A DNA stretch of 64,000 bases from Thereva unica (GCA_949987705.1 OX465286.1:21651676-21715675), one strand, 5' to 3'; counted from the first letter of the stretch, positions 45,161 to 58,506 are shown. Numbers and translations are program-made. The notes: a model not told the origin generated them from the letters alone.

Positions 45161-46463
45161 AATCACTTTACACTTTTTTCTCTACGGGTGACCGTTCGAT
45201 AGATATAGCTTTTAGTGGTTTTCCATACAAAAAAATTATTTAAAAACCCTGGCAGAACAGATTTGGCCCCAGACCGGACGCGGCATACCAATTTAAAAAA
45301 AAATATTCTTCTTGTCGTTTGACTAAAAAAACATTAACTAATATAACCTCATTTCTCAACTTAGGCCACACTTTAGTTCAGGCAAACCACGCCTAAAGTA
45401 TTCTCCACCTCTAATGTTACTTACAATAGGTGTTGTTTTCTTCTTCCCTATAGCATGGGGTTTTCGGCGGTCGGTTCTCCGACTATAAGAACTTCATAGG
45501 CCCATCTTCTATTTTCCAAGAGTTTACTCTTCTAAATTGTTAGTTGTTAAGCTTTCGTAGGCATGTGCCAATATAGTGTACACCGCCGATTGAAAGACCA
45601 GTAGCTTGGGTTGCTTTAACTTATTCTACTAAACCTGGGAATACCTCCCTAGATTCCGGCACACCGACAGCACACACACCTATCTTCGTGAAGACATGCG
45701 TGTGCCACTCGATTCCACCTTGTAGTACCCGGCGGAAAATCCATAATACCTTTATTTATGTATATGTAGCGTTGCAGAAAATGATTCGACATAGAACTGA
45801 CACAGCAAGAACCACGATCTATCAAAAAAAATCTAAATTATCGGAGAACATTAAATTCTGCGCAGGACACTTTTATGCTAGATAAAACGTTTATTTTTTC
45901 ATGACGTTCAGGTCCTGCTGCAATGTCTTGCAGTAAGTTAAGTTTAAAGAATAAAACTGGGTAAGATTAGATATAACCATAAGGTTTTGAAGTCCAGGCC
46001 AGCATTTCCTCGCCTTAGAGGTATTGCACGAGCCCGGTTTTATTTAATACGATGGTCGATGCGATGAATTAGGTAACGTGTTTTGTCGAAGTCACTTTCC
46101 CAGCAAAAAGAGACGGGAAGTCCTCTCGATTGCCGAAACAACCATCTTTAGCCGAATAATCCACCTCTTGCTGAAGACCAATTATATGTATGCTTTTTTA
46201 CCCTTTCCTCGATATTCGATTTCCAGTTGAGTATCGAGTCAAGGATTCCATCAAAAAATTTCATCCTGGAGGGCAGAGTGGGTTGACTGCAAGGCCGCAG
46301 TCTGCTACGCAACTGCTAGCTCTGTTTATGCATCTTTTCCACGACTGCACTGAAAGCGGACGGTTGGAAAGATTCCTAAAACCGTTATTAGTAGGTTCTC
46401 TGCGTATTCTAATATATTAGCCCCAATTCAATCTAGTTTTTTATTGTATGCTCTAAATCATTA
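45161..46463. other. Non-coding stretch
   Basis: No supported gene or repeat. Confidence 0.5.
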
Positions 46464-46590
46464 GGGGCCATCCATAAATTACGTCACACGTTAAGTGGGA
46501 GGGAGGGGGTAGACGAAGTGTGACATTGTGCTGCAAGGGGTGGGAGGGGTCCTAAACTTCGTTACGTCTCATTTAAAAATCTAATATATC
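46464..46590 (+). repeat. Transposon-end-like unit GGGGCCATCCATAAATTACG
   Basis: This sequence, with the following GTGGGAGGGAGGGGG and GTGTGACATTGTG words, recalls a G-rich repeat end I have seen in many arthropod genomes; the family name is not certain. No opposite end found. Confidence 0.4.
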
Positions 46591-46596
46591 TAAGTA

Positions 46597-46665
46597 CAGT
46601 AATACCCAGCTTTACGCGAGGGATACGTTACGAAAAACCTTGCGTTAAGTGAAATTAGCTTATAT
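46597..46665 (+). repeat. pogo/Tigger-like terminal repeat, single end
   Basis: CAGTAATACCCAGCTTTACG followed by CGAGGGATACGTTACGAAAAACC and a GCGTTAAGTGAAA word has the layout of pogo-type terminal repeats. The matching end was not found within the next kilobase. Confidence 0.45.
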
Positions 46666-47403
46666 AGGAGGTTGCATTTAAGCATAGCCAAAAGTCAGTA
46701 CAAAATGCAAATCCATACTCTACGCATTTACAATACGCATTTGAAATATATTTTTGGTGGGCTTGGAAATACATTTTTCTAGACAAGTTGTCTTTATCTA
46801 ATTATACAGTGGTTATACTGGTTTTATGCGCCCCAGGTTTTTATTTTAGTCTGTTAATAGACCCAAAATTTTAATTCGTTGACGCAGCGACACAAAGTGC
46901 CCCTTGGCATACGACATGAGAAATCAGCAAAGCTACTATTGCACGATTTCTTACCAGACCTTAGAAACTCAAGAATGTTCTAATTATTTTCTAGTTTTTG
47001 GTACAGCTTATGATTTTAAATAAAACCATTTAACTTAAAAGATTTTTTACCTATTTTTTTATTTCCTAGTTTTTAGTTTGATCTTTGGCTCGTATCATTA
47101 TGCAAACTCCTCTTCCTTTTCAACTTTTTCATTGCATCTTTATTGCACGTTTAATTTCTGGCAATCAAGCTTCTCAACACATAACCCTTCCAAAGCCCCT
47201 ACGAGACTTAATGCTACATACTGTCTGGACTGAACCGGCATAGAGTGTGGGCGGGTGCTGCCGCAAGTCCTTCTAGTGCGCTATTTTAAGCATCATAAGT
47301 CATAGCCAACAAAAATAATCAAAACCAAATCGAGTGTCTGTCTGTGATTTCAAAATAATTGTGTTTTTTTTTTAATTTATATGGTTATTTACATGATTTT
47401 AAA
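46666..47403. other. Non-coding stretch
   Basis: No supported gene or repeat. Confidence 0.5.
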
Positions 47404-47606
47404 ACGAAATCACGCATTTTTAAAATTTTTGTCTGTCTGTATGTCTGTCTGTTTGTTTGTTCGGGCTAATCTCTGAAATGGCTAATCCGATTGGGATGGG
47501 ACTTTCACTGGAAGATTCAGGCATGTTTTAGGCTATTTAGTGACAATTTTAGGCAAGTGACAATGCAATCTGACCATTTTACAAAAAAAAACAAGATGGC
47601 CGTTTC
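47404..47606 (+). repeat. Non-autonomous repeat with (TCTG)n and a Helitron-associated text
   Basis: (TGTCTGTC)n followed by TTCGGGCTAATCTCTGAAAT and GGACTTTCACTGGAAGAT. This combination often occurs in insect non-autonomous Helitrons, from memory. The partner 3' end could be 49246 with a LINE inserted between. Confidence 0.4.
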
Positions 47607-48400
47607 AAGATAATAATAATAATAATAGAGTTTCCCTTCTTATGAAGAAAGCGAACTTCTCAGCTGGTCTGAGAAACATTTACCACTAACACGCGGGCTC
47701 GGCTGAGGCATGCAAACATAGAAATAAAAAATTAAGTACCAAAATTAAAAAGGAAAAACACCAATAAAAATTACATGCGAAACACATAAACAGTCGAGAA
47801 AGATTAAAGAGACTCCTTTTAAGGAGATCTTTGTTAGTGCTCTCGCTAAAAACATTAATATTTTTATTTACATTAATGAACATGCGATTTCCAGGCTCGA
47901 ATCGGTCATAATTTGTGTTAGAGGAGTTGATGTGTAAGAGCGGTGGTCCTCTCAAATTGTATCTGCTCTCTCTAAACCACGCACGGCGACTTAGAAAACC
48001 TGAGTCGACACGTCCATTAAGGAGCTGATGGACGAAAACAGCATCGGCCACCTTAAGTTGAGTAACTTAAGTCGGTATTCATATGGTGGAAGAATTAAAG
48101 GGTCTTCCAAAGGAAGGTGATTCAATGCGAATCGAACGAACCTACGTTGAACCCTCTCAATTTTTCCAACGTGCGAAGAATAGTGAGGAGACCAAACCTG
48201 GGACGCATATTGAAGTAAAGGTCTGACAAGCGAAATGTAGAGGTGTTTAGTGATCAGGGTGCTGTTAAATTCTTTGGACCACCTTTTTATAAAACCCAAG
48301 ACTAAGCTGCTCTTGGAAGAAATATAGTTGATGTGAGTAGAAAAGTCCACGAGATGTAAGATGTAAAAACCAATTATTTTGGGGAGAAACTGTTTTATTG
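47607..48400 (-). pseudogene. LINE fragment: RT C-terminal part and 3' end
   Basis: Minus-strand RT thumb and C-terminus: FSTHINYISSKSSLVLGFIKR, LYISLVRPLLQYASQVWSP, KIERVQRRFVRFALNHLP (48140-48350). After a frame break near 48040 follow MADAVFVHQLLNGRVDSGFL and RGPPLLHINSSNTNYD. The 3' end is an (ATT)n tail at 47611-47626. It differs from the family at 49262 and resembles jockey-type elements; 5'-truncated. Confidence 0.75.
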
Positions 48401-49204
48401 GCATAGATTCCGGGCAAATGTTGCCGGCTGTCCGGACAAATATGTGGGCCGATGATATTGATGCCTGTCTGAAATGATTACTCATTTAGGGACATATTGG
48501 AAAACGCCATTTAAAGCAAAAGATGAGAACGCAATCGGAAAACTCAGAATTCAGTTCTATTCTCCTCAACATAGGATATACAATAGAAAATGTTCTGAGA
48601 TTAATGAGAATGATGACAGTGAGCTGCTGGATGTTGTTTGAAAGGTCGTAATAGACGAGGAAATTTTGATGAGCGACATTTATGACGATTTCGAAAATAT
48701 AACTCAACTAAATCGACTCAACTCTGTAATGCCACAAACATTGTAATACTTACAAGTGAAACATCTAACATCGTTTATAAAGAAGCGTTATAGTGGATTG
48801 TTAACCAGTGCCGTGCGGGCGGTATGACCGGAAACGACGAAACACGAAAACGGGAAGCAGCCTGAACTGTCCTTTTTAGGATCAAATCAGTAGTATCGTC
48901 GTAAAATGTTGGCAATCTTCGTCTCAAGCCATGCTCGCCATGGAGCAAGTTCAGGGTTCCAATTATCTGGGAACGTCAAAATCTACGCGCACAAAACATA
49001 TTCTGAATAAAATTGGCTAGGTATCTGCTGTGCACGTAGTATAAAAGTTGTCCGATGATTAACCTCGAATTTTAAAAAAAGTTGTAGGTAACATATTTTT
49101 ATAGTCATTTCTAAAGTTTTTTATATATCCAAAATCATGTCTTGCAGATTTGTTCTCTGTTTCATTATACCCTTTTCTTATTCCGGACTATGCACACATA
49201 ATTT
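48401..49204. other. Non-coding stretch
   Basis: No supported gene. Confidence 0.5.
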
Positions 49205-49246
49205 AGTTTTATTAAAAGGCGTTGCGACGCACGCGGGTTTTTGCTA
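49205..49246 (+). repeat. Helitron-like 3' end
   Basis: GCGTTGCGACGC (near palindrome), ACGCGGG, TTTTTGCTAGT; same signature as the minus-strand end at 34742. Confidence 0.45.
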
Positions 49247-49261
49247 GTAGACAAATAAAAT

Positions 49262-52200
49262 CAGTGCCATAACAGTGCCATAACTTAACAAACAGTGCCA
49301 TCAAAACAATAACCAGTTAAAATTAAAAGAAAATCAATTAAAACAAAGAAAAGTGAAATTTAGTGTTCGTAGTGAAGCGAAAAAGAGCCAGGAAACGCCA
49401 CCAACTCGGAATTCCACCAACGCCGAACTGACGGACAGCAAGTAAGTTCCCGTCCCGTTTCCACTTCTCACGCTCCCCCAACTAGACAACGCCGGCGCTG
49501 CAACAAATATCGGCCAGCTGATGGGAATCGTCTTGCTTAAGCAGGCATAACACTGCAGCAAAGCCGTTCCCATAAGCTCCGATGGTTGCATCGCCGGCTG
49601 AGTCAGCCACAAACGAGGTCATGGACCTTGCGCAGGAAAGGCCCCTAAACAAAAACAAATATTTCTCTTTTGTTTTCTGTAATATTAGGGGTCTCCATGC
49701 GAATTTCCTTCGTGTAATGTGCTATCTCGAATTTCATGCCCCGGCCATACTCGCACTAAGTGAATCTCAAGTCACTGATACTGATTATGACTGGGTATAC
49801 CTTAGTGCACAATTTCTCCGACCATAGGGGAGTCGCCATGTATTTTAGGAATGACGTGGCGTTTCAGAAGGTGCACAATAGTACATCCTCTGAATTTAAT
49901 CATTTATGGATTAAAATTATTCTTCGTAACCACGTCATATTCTTCTGTTTTCTATACAGAAGCCCTAATATCAGTAATGAAGTCTCCACATTAGCCTTCG
50001 ATGCTCTCTCTGAACAAATCTCCGGATTTTTATCTTCCCACCCGGAGTGTGAAATCATTGTTGCGGGTGATTTCAACGTTCATAATGTCAATTGGCTAAA
50101 TGACTCTAATGGCACCAGTTCTTCTGGCAAAGACGCCGAGATCATTGCAGACCTAAAAAATTTGCACCAAATCGTGAACTGTGCCACGCGAGGTCCGGAT
50201 GTTGAAAGTCACGGAGCCCATCTGCTTGACCTCTTTCTTACTTCCCATCCAACTCGATACTCCGCCGAAGTTACCTCACCTCTTGGTAACTCGAACCAGA
50301 AACTAGTCAGCGTTAATTTCCCATATCCATCTTTTACTCCAACCAACGCAGTTCCTAAAAAAAACTGTCTGGCACTATGGGAAAGCCAACTGGTTGGGAC
50401 TTATCCGCTTTTTCCAACCAAAAGAATTTGTGTTTCCGCAGTGCCAGTACGAACTATGCCGCTTCCTGTATTACCAAAATAATACGGGCAGGAATGTGTT
50501 TGTTCATTCCTCATTCTACCATATCTATAAAGCCAAGGCCAAACAGATGGTTCAATGGGGAGTGTAGGAACGCAATCCAAGCCCAGGAAGCCGCTTATAG
50601 AGCGTACAAAGATTCCCCCAACGAGTCACTTCGGCGTGAGTAATCAAGTCGATTAACTCCTGTAATTTCATCATCAGGAAGGTCAAAGCTTCATTTGACG
50701 ACAAGTTGAGAAGTAAGATCCTCCACACTCACGTAGGCAGCAAAAATTTCTGGTCCTTGGTAACTTCCATTAAGAAGAATTTTAACTCTTCCTCAACTCC
50801 TCCATTCATTAATGGAAAGGAGGTGATAACAGAAAGCAAATCCAAGGCCGATTTATTGGCATCTCTGTTCGCCTCAAATTCTTCTGTACCCGAAGCTGAT
50901 ACGTCACCACCGGTCCCCGATCGCAACGCCCAGTCAATGGACGGAACTTTCTTCAGGACACGAGAGGTGTATAAATGTCTCAAAGAGCTTGACGTCAAAA
51001 AATCCACTGGCCCTGATAATATTCCCCCTATGGTACTCAAGAAATATGCCTCACCATTGGCTAAACCTCTGCGCAAACTTTTTGCCCTTTCATATTCCTC
51101 CGGAGTTTATCCCAACTCTTGGAAACTAGCTCATGTTCAGCCCATTCCCAAAAAAGGTGAAGCCAGCGACCCTTTAAACTACCGCCCAATAGCAATAACT
51201 TCTGTTCTCTCCAAAATCATGGAGACAATAATCAATAGAAGGCTGATGAAATATCTAGAATCTAACCAAATCATTAACGACAGGCAGTACGGCTTTAGAC
51301 CAGAAAGGTCGACTGGCGACCTTCTTGTGTGTCTGACTAAACACATCAACCAAAGCATCCATGGCTTCGGTGAGTCTGGTCTAGTTGCTCTGGATATCTC
51401 TAAGGTCTTCGATAGAGTATGGCATCCCACTCTGCTGTCTAAACTCCAAGCTATTGATATTGAATCAGTTCTAAGGAACTGGATTGAGAGCTTTCTTTCT
51501 GGCCGTTCGATCAAGGTAGTATTGGATGGCGTTGAGTCCAACCCTTCATTTCGGCCGGAGTTTCCCAAAGGGCGATTCTCTCACCTACTCTCTTTCTTAT
51601 ATTCATTAATGATCTGCTCTCAATCCCATCCAATCCACTTCATAGTTTTGCCGATGACGGTACTCTGCATCACTCATACCCCTCCGGCAACATAGGACAA
51701 GCAAGTGCCAGACCTTGTCTCTTAGAACGGGACCTCATGTCCAACTCTCTTAACGTGGACATTAAACTTATTCTTGATTGGGGCCGCAAGAACCGTGTTG
51801 AGTTCAACGAAACCAAAACCAAGTACTGTCTATTCTCCACTAAAACTTGCACCAACCTTCCCCCCTTTTCAGTGGGCAAGGATAATATAACAGCTGCTCC
51901 ATATCTTAACATCCTCGGGGTGACTTTATCGAACGATTTGCGCTGGAATAACCACATACTCCAAGTCACCAAACAAGCGTATCAATGCCTCGGCTTCCTC
52001 AAGAGATGCAAGTTTCTCCTTCATCTAGCTGCCTTGGCTACAATCTACAAGGTCTACATTCGGCCCCGCCTTGAATACATCTCGTGTATCTGGGCGGGCG
52101 CCCACAAAACCACCTTGGCTAGACAAGGTGCAAAACCGCGCCTTCAAACTCATTGGCGATAGCACCCTTTGCTCCTCTATCGATCCTTTAAGCCACAGTA

Positions 52201-52625
52201 GGAATCTAGCAGTGCTCAGCAAGTTTTACCGCTATTACCGTAGCGACAGCTCCACTGAAATCAAAAACCTCCTGCCTACACGGCAATTTTTTTCTCGCAA
52301 CACAAGACTAGCCAACTCGGCTCATCCCATCACCCTGCAGACCTCCCCTTCATACACATTACGGTTTAGCAGTTCGTTTATAAATAGAACAACTCGATTG
52401 TGGAACTCTCTTCCGCAGTCGGTGTTTCCGAGCTCATATAACATCTCAGAGTTCAAACGCAAGGTTCATCGACATCTACTCATGCACCCTCCAGACTCCT
52501 AACCTATCCTATCCCATCTATCCTTCAGATCAAGCTTACTACTACTCATTGCACCATGACTTGTATGACATGACGGACTAGTAGTACAAAAGGTGACTCC
52601 TAAGCTTAATTTTACCACAAAAAAA
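49262..52625 (+). mobile_element. LINE copy 4 (CR1/jockey-like family), longest copy
   Basis: 5' region with repeated CAGTGCCAT words (49262-49310), ORF2-like coding from 49582 to 52502, and a 3' UTR ending in an A run near 52611-52627. ORF1 is not evident. Reading frame broken at least six times. The same family is present at 11891, 43411, 44315 and 63826, so it has been active repeatedly in this lineage. Confidence 0.8.
49582..52502 (+). pseudogene. ORF2-like: endonuclease and reverse transcriptase, many frame breaks
   Basis: Endonuclease: FCNIRGLHANF, ILALSESQV, GVAMYFRNDV, IIVAGDFNVHN, then a HLLDLFLTS block (49680-50290). RT: KKSTGPDNIPP, DPLNYRPIAI, RQYGFRPERSTGDLL, LVALDISKVFDRVWH, a decayed GVPQG block near 51560, FADD at 51647-51658, LNILGVTLSNDLRWNNH, IYKVYIRPRLEY, and an SRNLAVLSKFYRYYRSD tail. 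Breaks near 49790, 50380, 50641, 51570, 51690 and 52130. Architecture fits the CR1/jockey group; I do not place it further. Confidence 0.8.
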
Positions 52626-53424
52626 AATACGCTTGACCTTCCCCAAACAGTTTGGAGCCCAAATACACTACAGCATGGTCAACAGTACTACCCTGCATTT
52701 AATGGACAGTGGAGGCCCATGACAAAATTATTGGGAACATCCTGTTCTCGGCCGTTCCATAATTAAACTTTGCTGGAAATTGTATGGATATAGGGCTGGT
52801 AAGGTGTACGTCATCCCTTTCAAAATCAATTTGAACAGATGGTATGTCTGTTTCATACATTTGCGTTCGACAAAACTGAGGCCATACAATCTGATGTAGC
52901 CGATAGCGCCGTTCACCAACCCTTTCGAGACGTCAACGTTAGCACGTAACATTGCAAATATTGTTGAACCAATTGGAACTGGTTTCGTTCATGGACAAGT
53001 GTAGTCCTTCTTCTTCTTCTTTTTCTAACTCAATAGGCTCAACTTGTTCTAGCGCCGGCCCAAGGGTAAAGCGAGTAGAGCCGTCGCTCTAGGCGCCAGG
53101 TGGCAAGGGGCGCCAAAATGAGCGTTAAAAGCAATTTCGAGCGCCTTTTGGAATAAGGCAATTATTTGATTTAGGCAATTTTGATTTTTGAAAAATTTTG
53201 TTTTTATTATTTATTTAACACGACACGTGGCTCCATTTAGAAAATATTTAGGTTTAAAATCGATATTCTTCATCTGAATTCAAAATTCTTTGTTTTTTTC
53301 TTTCGTTTCTGGTGCACCAAACAATTACCTAAAAAAGTTACATACACAAGAATAACCTAGGAAGGTCGTATACTTTTTCAGATAGTGAGTTTTTATTCTT
53401 TATTTTCTATGGTACCGTACATAT
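52626..53424. other. Non-coding stretch
   Basis: No supported gene. A (TTC)n run at 53009-53022. Confidence 0.5.
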
Positions 53425-53711
53425 CGGGGGGGGCAAACGACTAACAAAGGCCTCGGAAAGTGGTGGTACCCGATTTGCCACCTCTGCCAAAACCCGAGAA
53501 AAGTCACTGCAGACCAACACCTAGCAGACCTGTTAGCAAGTCCTAATCCCACCTCCCCGCGGTGCCCCCTGGGGTACTTCTTCGGAAGGAGCTAACGGGA
53601 AACGGGCGAATGGCGAGCTCTCTGCGCCACAACACAGAGCTTTAAGTCGGTTGGGCTGAGGGCTAGCAACCCGCTCCCATAAAAAATACCATTGCTACGA
53701 ATCGGCAAACA

Positions 53712-55655
53712 ATGCCTCGGAACCGGATGGACAACACGACGACGACCTTTGCTTTTCGAACAAGGACACGAATCGGATCATGGAATGTGAGAACACTGCT
53801 GGCTGAGGGACGGCTGGATGAAGTCCTCAACGAGATGGATCGATATAAAATCAAGATCATGGGACTTAGCGAGACCAGATGGCCCGATGCGGGGGAACAT
53901 ATCTGCCCAAACGGTGAGTCCTTTTTATATTCTGGGAGAAACGAAACTGAAAGCCGTAGGAGTGGCGTTGTTGTAATACTCACCAAAGAAGCCAGGTCCA
54001 GCCTCATTATCTGGTCACCAGTTTCTGAGAGGATTATAACCGTGCGCCTGCGTACCAGACTAAGAAGTACTACGGTAGTCCAATGCTATGCTCCAACTGA
54101 AGACGCTGAAGATGACATCAAAGACGAGTTCTATTTGAGGCTGCATGAGGTTTTTCGCTCTATTCCAAGGGGAGACATCATTGTATTAATGTGTGACTTA
54201 AACGCACAGATCGGCCGTGACAACACCGGCCTTGAACAAGCAATTGGAAATCAAGGTCTAATCCTAGTTACCAATAACAATGGTGAGCTTTTCGTTGATT
54301 TCTGTAGCTCCCACCAACTCATGGTAAGTGGAACTACTTGTGTCACAAGAAGATACACAAAGAGACCTGGGTATCGCCCGATGGTAGAACGAGAAATCAG
54401 ATAGATCATGTGGCCGTCAGCCGCAGATGGAGAACTATCCTTGAGGATGTCAGGAGTTTCAGAGGAGCAGACACTCGAAGCGACCACCATTTGGTAGTAG
54501 CAACTATTCGCCTTAAAATCGCCGCAATCAGAAACGTACAACGCGATGCTATAAACCGTAAACGGTTCAACGTAGATCTTCTGCGGGAGAGCGTTAAAAA
54601 GCGGGAATTTGCTGGAAACCTACAACAAATATTAAACCAGCGCAACGTTTCTGACGACACAAATATTGAAGAGCTGTGCAGTAGGACAAAGGGCGCAATA
54701 TTGACGGCTGCGGAAACGAGCATCGGTTATGTCCAAAGAAACCAGCAACACTGGATCTCGGACACAACCTGGCAAAAAATAGAACGCAGGAGAGCCCTAA
54801 AAAATAACGTAAACTCTACAAGCGACCCTGAAAGACGTTACCAACTGGAACGGGAATACTCCCAATTACACCGGGAGGTAAAGAGAAGTGTCCGGCGTGA
54901 TAAAAGGCAGCAGATAAATTAGCTCGCAGAAAAAGCGGAAAACGCGGCAAAACACAAGCAACAGTAAGGTGCTGTACCAAATTACTAAACAGCTCACGGG
55001 AAAGCAGTCTACTAAAAAGCATGCCGTTAAGAGTGCGGAAGGAAGGCTGCTGTGCAGCGACGAGGAGCAGCTCCAAAGATGGAGAGATTACTTCTTCGCC
55101 GCCCTGAATGGTTCATTTACACAGGAACCTCAGGAAAACAGCAACAATGCACAGCCAATAAGAATCACACCCCGGGCCCCATCCAAGACGGAAATAGTAA
55201 CCGCAATTCATGCGATGGCCAATGGTAAAGCAGCTGGAAAAGATGGCATCCCGCCAGAATTGTTGAAAGCCGATTCAAGCCTCATAGCAGATGCGCTTCA
55301 GCCAATCCTGGAAATAGCATGGAACACCTATACCTTTCCGGAGGATTGGACGGAAGGTTTCATAGTCAAAATACCAAAAAAGGGGTCCTAACAATATGCG
55401 ACAACTGGAGAGGCATCTGCTTACTATCTACAGTGGGCAAAATTTTGTCCCAAATATTACTATCTAGGATAAGTGAGACAGTAGACCGAACGCTTAGGAG
55501 GCAGCAGGCCGGATTCAGGAAGGGCCGCTCATGTATTGATCATATCAACACCTTACGAATAATAGTGGAGCAGTCTACTGAATTCCGATCCCCCCTTTAC
55601 CTTCCGTTCGTAGATTATGAGAAAGCGTTCGACTCGGTCAATAGGAGTTTTATAT
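53712..55655 (+). pseudogene. RTE-clade ORF: endonuclease and N-terminal RT
   Basis: Endonuclease begins RIGSWNVRTLLAEGRLDEV with the catalytic LSETRWP, then VVQCYAPTED, IIVLMCDLNAQIGRD, and after a break near 54330 the RTRNQIDHVAVSRRW and ADTRSDHHLV motifs. A stop at 54920 and a break near 54960 lead to RT: ANGKAAGKDGIPPELLK, FPEDWTEGFIVKIPKKG, another break near 55375, NWRGICLLSTVGKILSQ, QQAGFRKGRSCIDHI and VDYEKAFDSVNRS, where the jockey insertion cuts it. The endonuclease resembles proteins often annotated as craniofacial development protein 2-like. Confidence 0.85.
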
Positions 55656-55817
55656 TTTTTTTTTTTTTATTTCCCAATAAAATATTACACCTGTCCTAGA
55701 ACAATAAGTAATTGTTTTAACAGTTTAGGGATTCAATTTTAAGCTTAAAGACCATTGTCTTTTATACTTAGTTTGTACATTTTTTTTTTTTTTACAATAA
55801 TTATTAATTATACATAA

Positions 55818-58506
55818 TCATGGAGTGATAAATTGGAGATCCACTGGTCTGCGTCTATTCAGTCTTCTTCTTGTGTTGGCTTCTTGCTGGGGTAGATCAC
55901 GTATTTCCTGGTTTTGGAGGGATGTTATAGTGATTTGATGCTTCTTGTTGTATCTCTTAATCTCGTCCCTGATGCTAGGTACTTTGAGGTCGCGATGTAT
56001 ATCATCATTGGATATGTACCAAGGTGCATTCACAATAGTCCTGAGTATTTTTGACTGCTGTCTTTGAATGATGTCGATGTTTGTTTTGCTGGCTGTTCCC
56101 CATATTTGGATGCCATACATCCAAATAGGTTTTATTACTGTGTTGTAAATTAATAATTTGTTATGAAGCGAGAGTTTCGAATTTTTGTTTAGGAGCCTGT
56201 AGAGTTTTCTAAACTTATTTTTGATTTGGTTACGTTTTCCAATTATATGTTGTTTCCAAGTCAATTTGTTGTCAATTAGCATTCCCAGGTATTTCGCTGA
56301 GTTGACAGGGTTAATGTTTTTGTTATTTAAAGTAATAGCTTGATTTATGGAGGTCCTTTTTGTTGTATATATAACTTGAACCGTTTTGTCTTCGTTGATT
56401 TGTATTCCCCATTTGTTTAACCAGTTTGACGTTTCCTTTAGTATTTTTGCTATTTGTTTAGTAGCTTGTTCTAGGCAGTTGTGAGAGGAAAGAATCACCG
56501 TGTCATCTGCGAATGTTGCTATCATGGTTTCACGGGACACAGGTTTTGGTATATCTGCTGTAAACAGAAGGTATAAGGAAGGTCCTAGGACGCTTCCTTG
56601 GGGAACACCAGCTTCTATTTTACGTAAGTCCGAGCATTCGTCATTATATTGTACGTAGAAGTGGCGGTCATCCAGGTAGCTTTTGATGAGTTGGTGATAG
56701 TCAGGTAACATTGTGCTAAGTTTGAAAAGGAGTCCTTCAAGCCATACACTGTCGAAGGCTTTTGCAACGTCCAGGTAAACTGCGACACAATATTTTTGCT
56801 CGTTCAAATCATTTAGAATTTTGTTTGTTACTCGATGGACCTGCTGTATAGTAGAGTGATCTTGTCGAAAACCAAATTGGTGGTCTGGAATTAGGTTGTT
56901 TAGTTTCAATGTCACGTCAATACGATCAAGCAGGAGTTTCTCGAATAATTTAGAGATGATCGGTAGAAGACTTATTGGCCTATACGATGATGGTTTAGAT
57001 GCATCTTTGCCTGGTTTCTGGACAGCGATTACCTTAGAAACCTTCCAAACTTTTGGATAATAATTTAAACGTAGTATGTCGTTAAAGGCATTCCTAAGAT
57101 AGACTAAGGCTTTTTCTGGCAACTGCTTTAGTATTTGTCCTGTTATCAGATCATATCCAGGAGATTTTCTAGGTTTTAATCTGTTCTTTATATAACATGT
57201 TATTTCATTTATTCCGATTTTCTTTATTATTTTATTTGGAGACGTATTATTTATGTTTAGGAATGAGTTATTTCGGTTATTGAAGGGATTAGTAAAAGTT
57301 GTTTCAAAATAGTCTGCTAGCGTTTTCGCTTTGTCTAGATTTGTTCTGGACCACGTACCGTCGGTTTTCGTTAAAGGTGTTTGATGCTGTATTCCTTTTT
57401 TGAGCCTTTGTTTAGTTTCCAAAGTGAGTAGTTTGTTGCTTGCGTTGCCGAAAGATTTGTCAGAAACTTGGTAGTATGTTGGTTGTTATGTAGTCTTAGG
57501 AGTTCCTTTAGTTCTCTAGTTGATTTGTTATAATTAGCTTTATCTACTGGTGATCTGGTGCATTGCCATATTTTCCTAAGTTTTATTTTTTCTTTGATTT
57601 TTTGTTTGATTGATTTTGGTGTATAAGTGTCTAAGTGGTTATGTTTGATTGGAGGCGTTGTTTGTAATGCTGCGAATTGAATTGAGTCGTTAAAGTATAC
57701 TATGCTGCTTTCGATATCCTCGTGGGACTTGAAGGGAATTCTAGTTTCCAAGTTTTTGTCTATTATTTTAGCAAAAAAGTTCCAGTTAGTTTTATGGTTA
57801 GTAAGGAAATGCGTTGGCCGTAGTAATTTCACATTAGTGATGTATTCCAATATTATAGGGGAATGGTCAGATGATAGTTCAAAGCATGATTTCATGGTAA
57901 TTTGACTTAGGTTAAAGTTTTTAAGAACACAGAAGTCAATTAGATCTGGTTTTTTGTTGGTATCAGTAGGCCAATAAGTGGGCTCTCCAGTGCTTATAAA
58001 GGTACACTTGTTTTGCCTTATAGCATCCATTAGATTTTTTCCTCTTTTATTAGTAAGTCTTGAGCTACTAAAGAGTGCTTTGCATTGAAGTCACCTCCTG
58101 CAATAAAGCGCGGGCCCAGTGTATGGAGGTATTCCGTGAACTGTAATACACTTACATTGAATTTGGGTGGGCAGTATAGTGCAGATACTATGAGCGGTCC
58201 GTATGTGTCATCGATTTGGACTGTAGTAGCTTGGAAATAGTCCTTCGTGTATTCTTCTAGCACATTGCAGCTGATGTCTTGTCGAATTATGATTGCTGTA
58301 CCACCGTGAGCACGTCCACTAGGATGGTTTGTGTGAAGAACATTGTAGTTAGAAATCTTGATATAGCTTTTATTGGTAAAATGGGTTTCAGATATTAGCA
58401 GAATGTCAATAGAATGGTCAGTTATAAATTTTTTAACTTCTAAGGCATGCTGGGATAGTCCGTTTGCATTCCAGACGACTATTTTTAAATTTGCATTATT
58501 ATCCAT
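55818..58506 (-). pseudogene. Jockey-clade ORF2: endonuclease and reverse transcriptase, two frame breaks
   Basis: Starts at 58506 with NLKIVVWNANGLSQHALEVK; endonuclease motifs ILLISETHFT and IAGGDFNAKHS. The first break is at about 58065-58072, inside the segment after GDFNAKH. Then TFISTGEPTYWPTDTNK, ELSSDHSPIIL and a linker. The second break is at about 57400 beside an A run. RT follows: [101 protein letters not shown], and a C-terminus ending in LQFITP. Motif spelling is textbook jockey. Confidence 0.88.
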
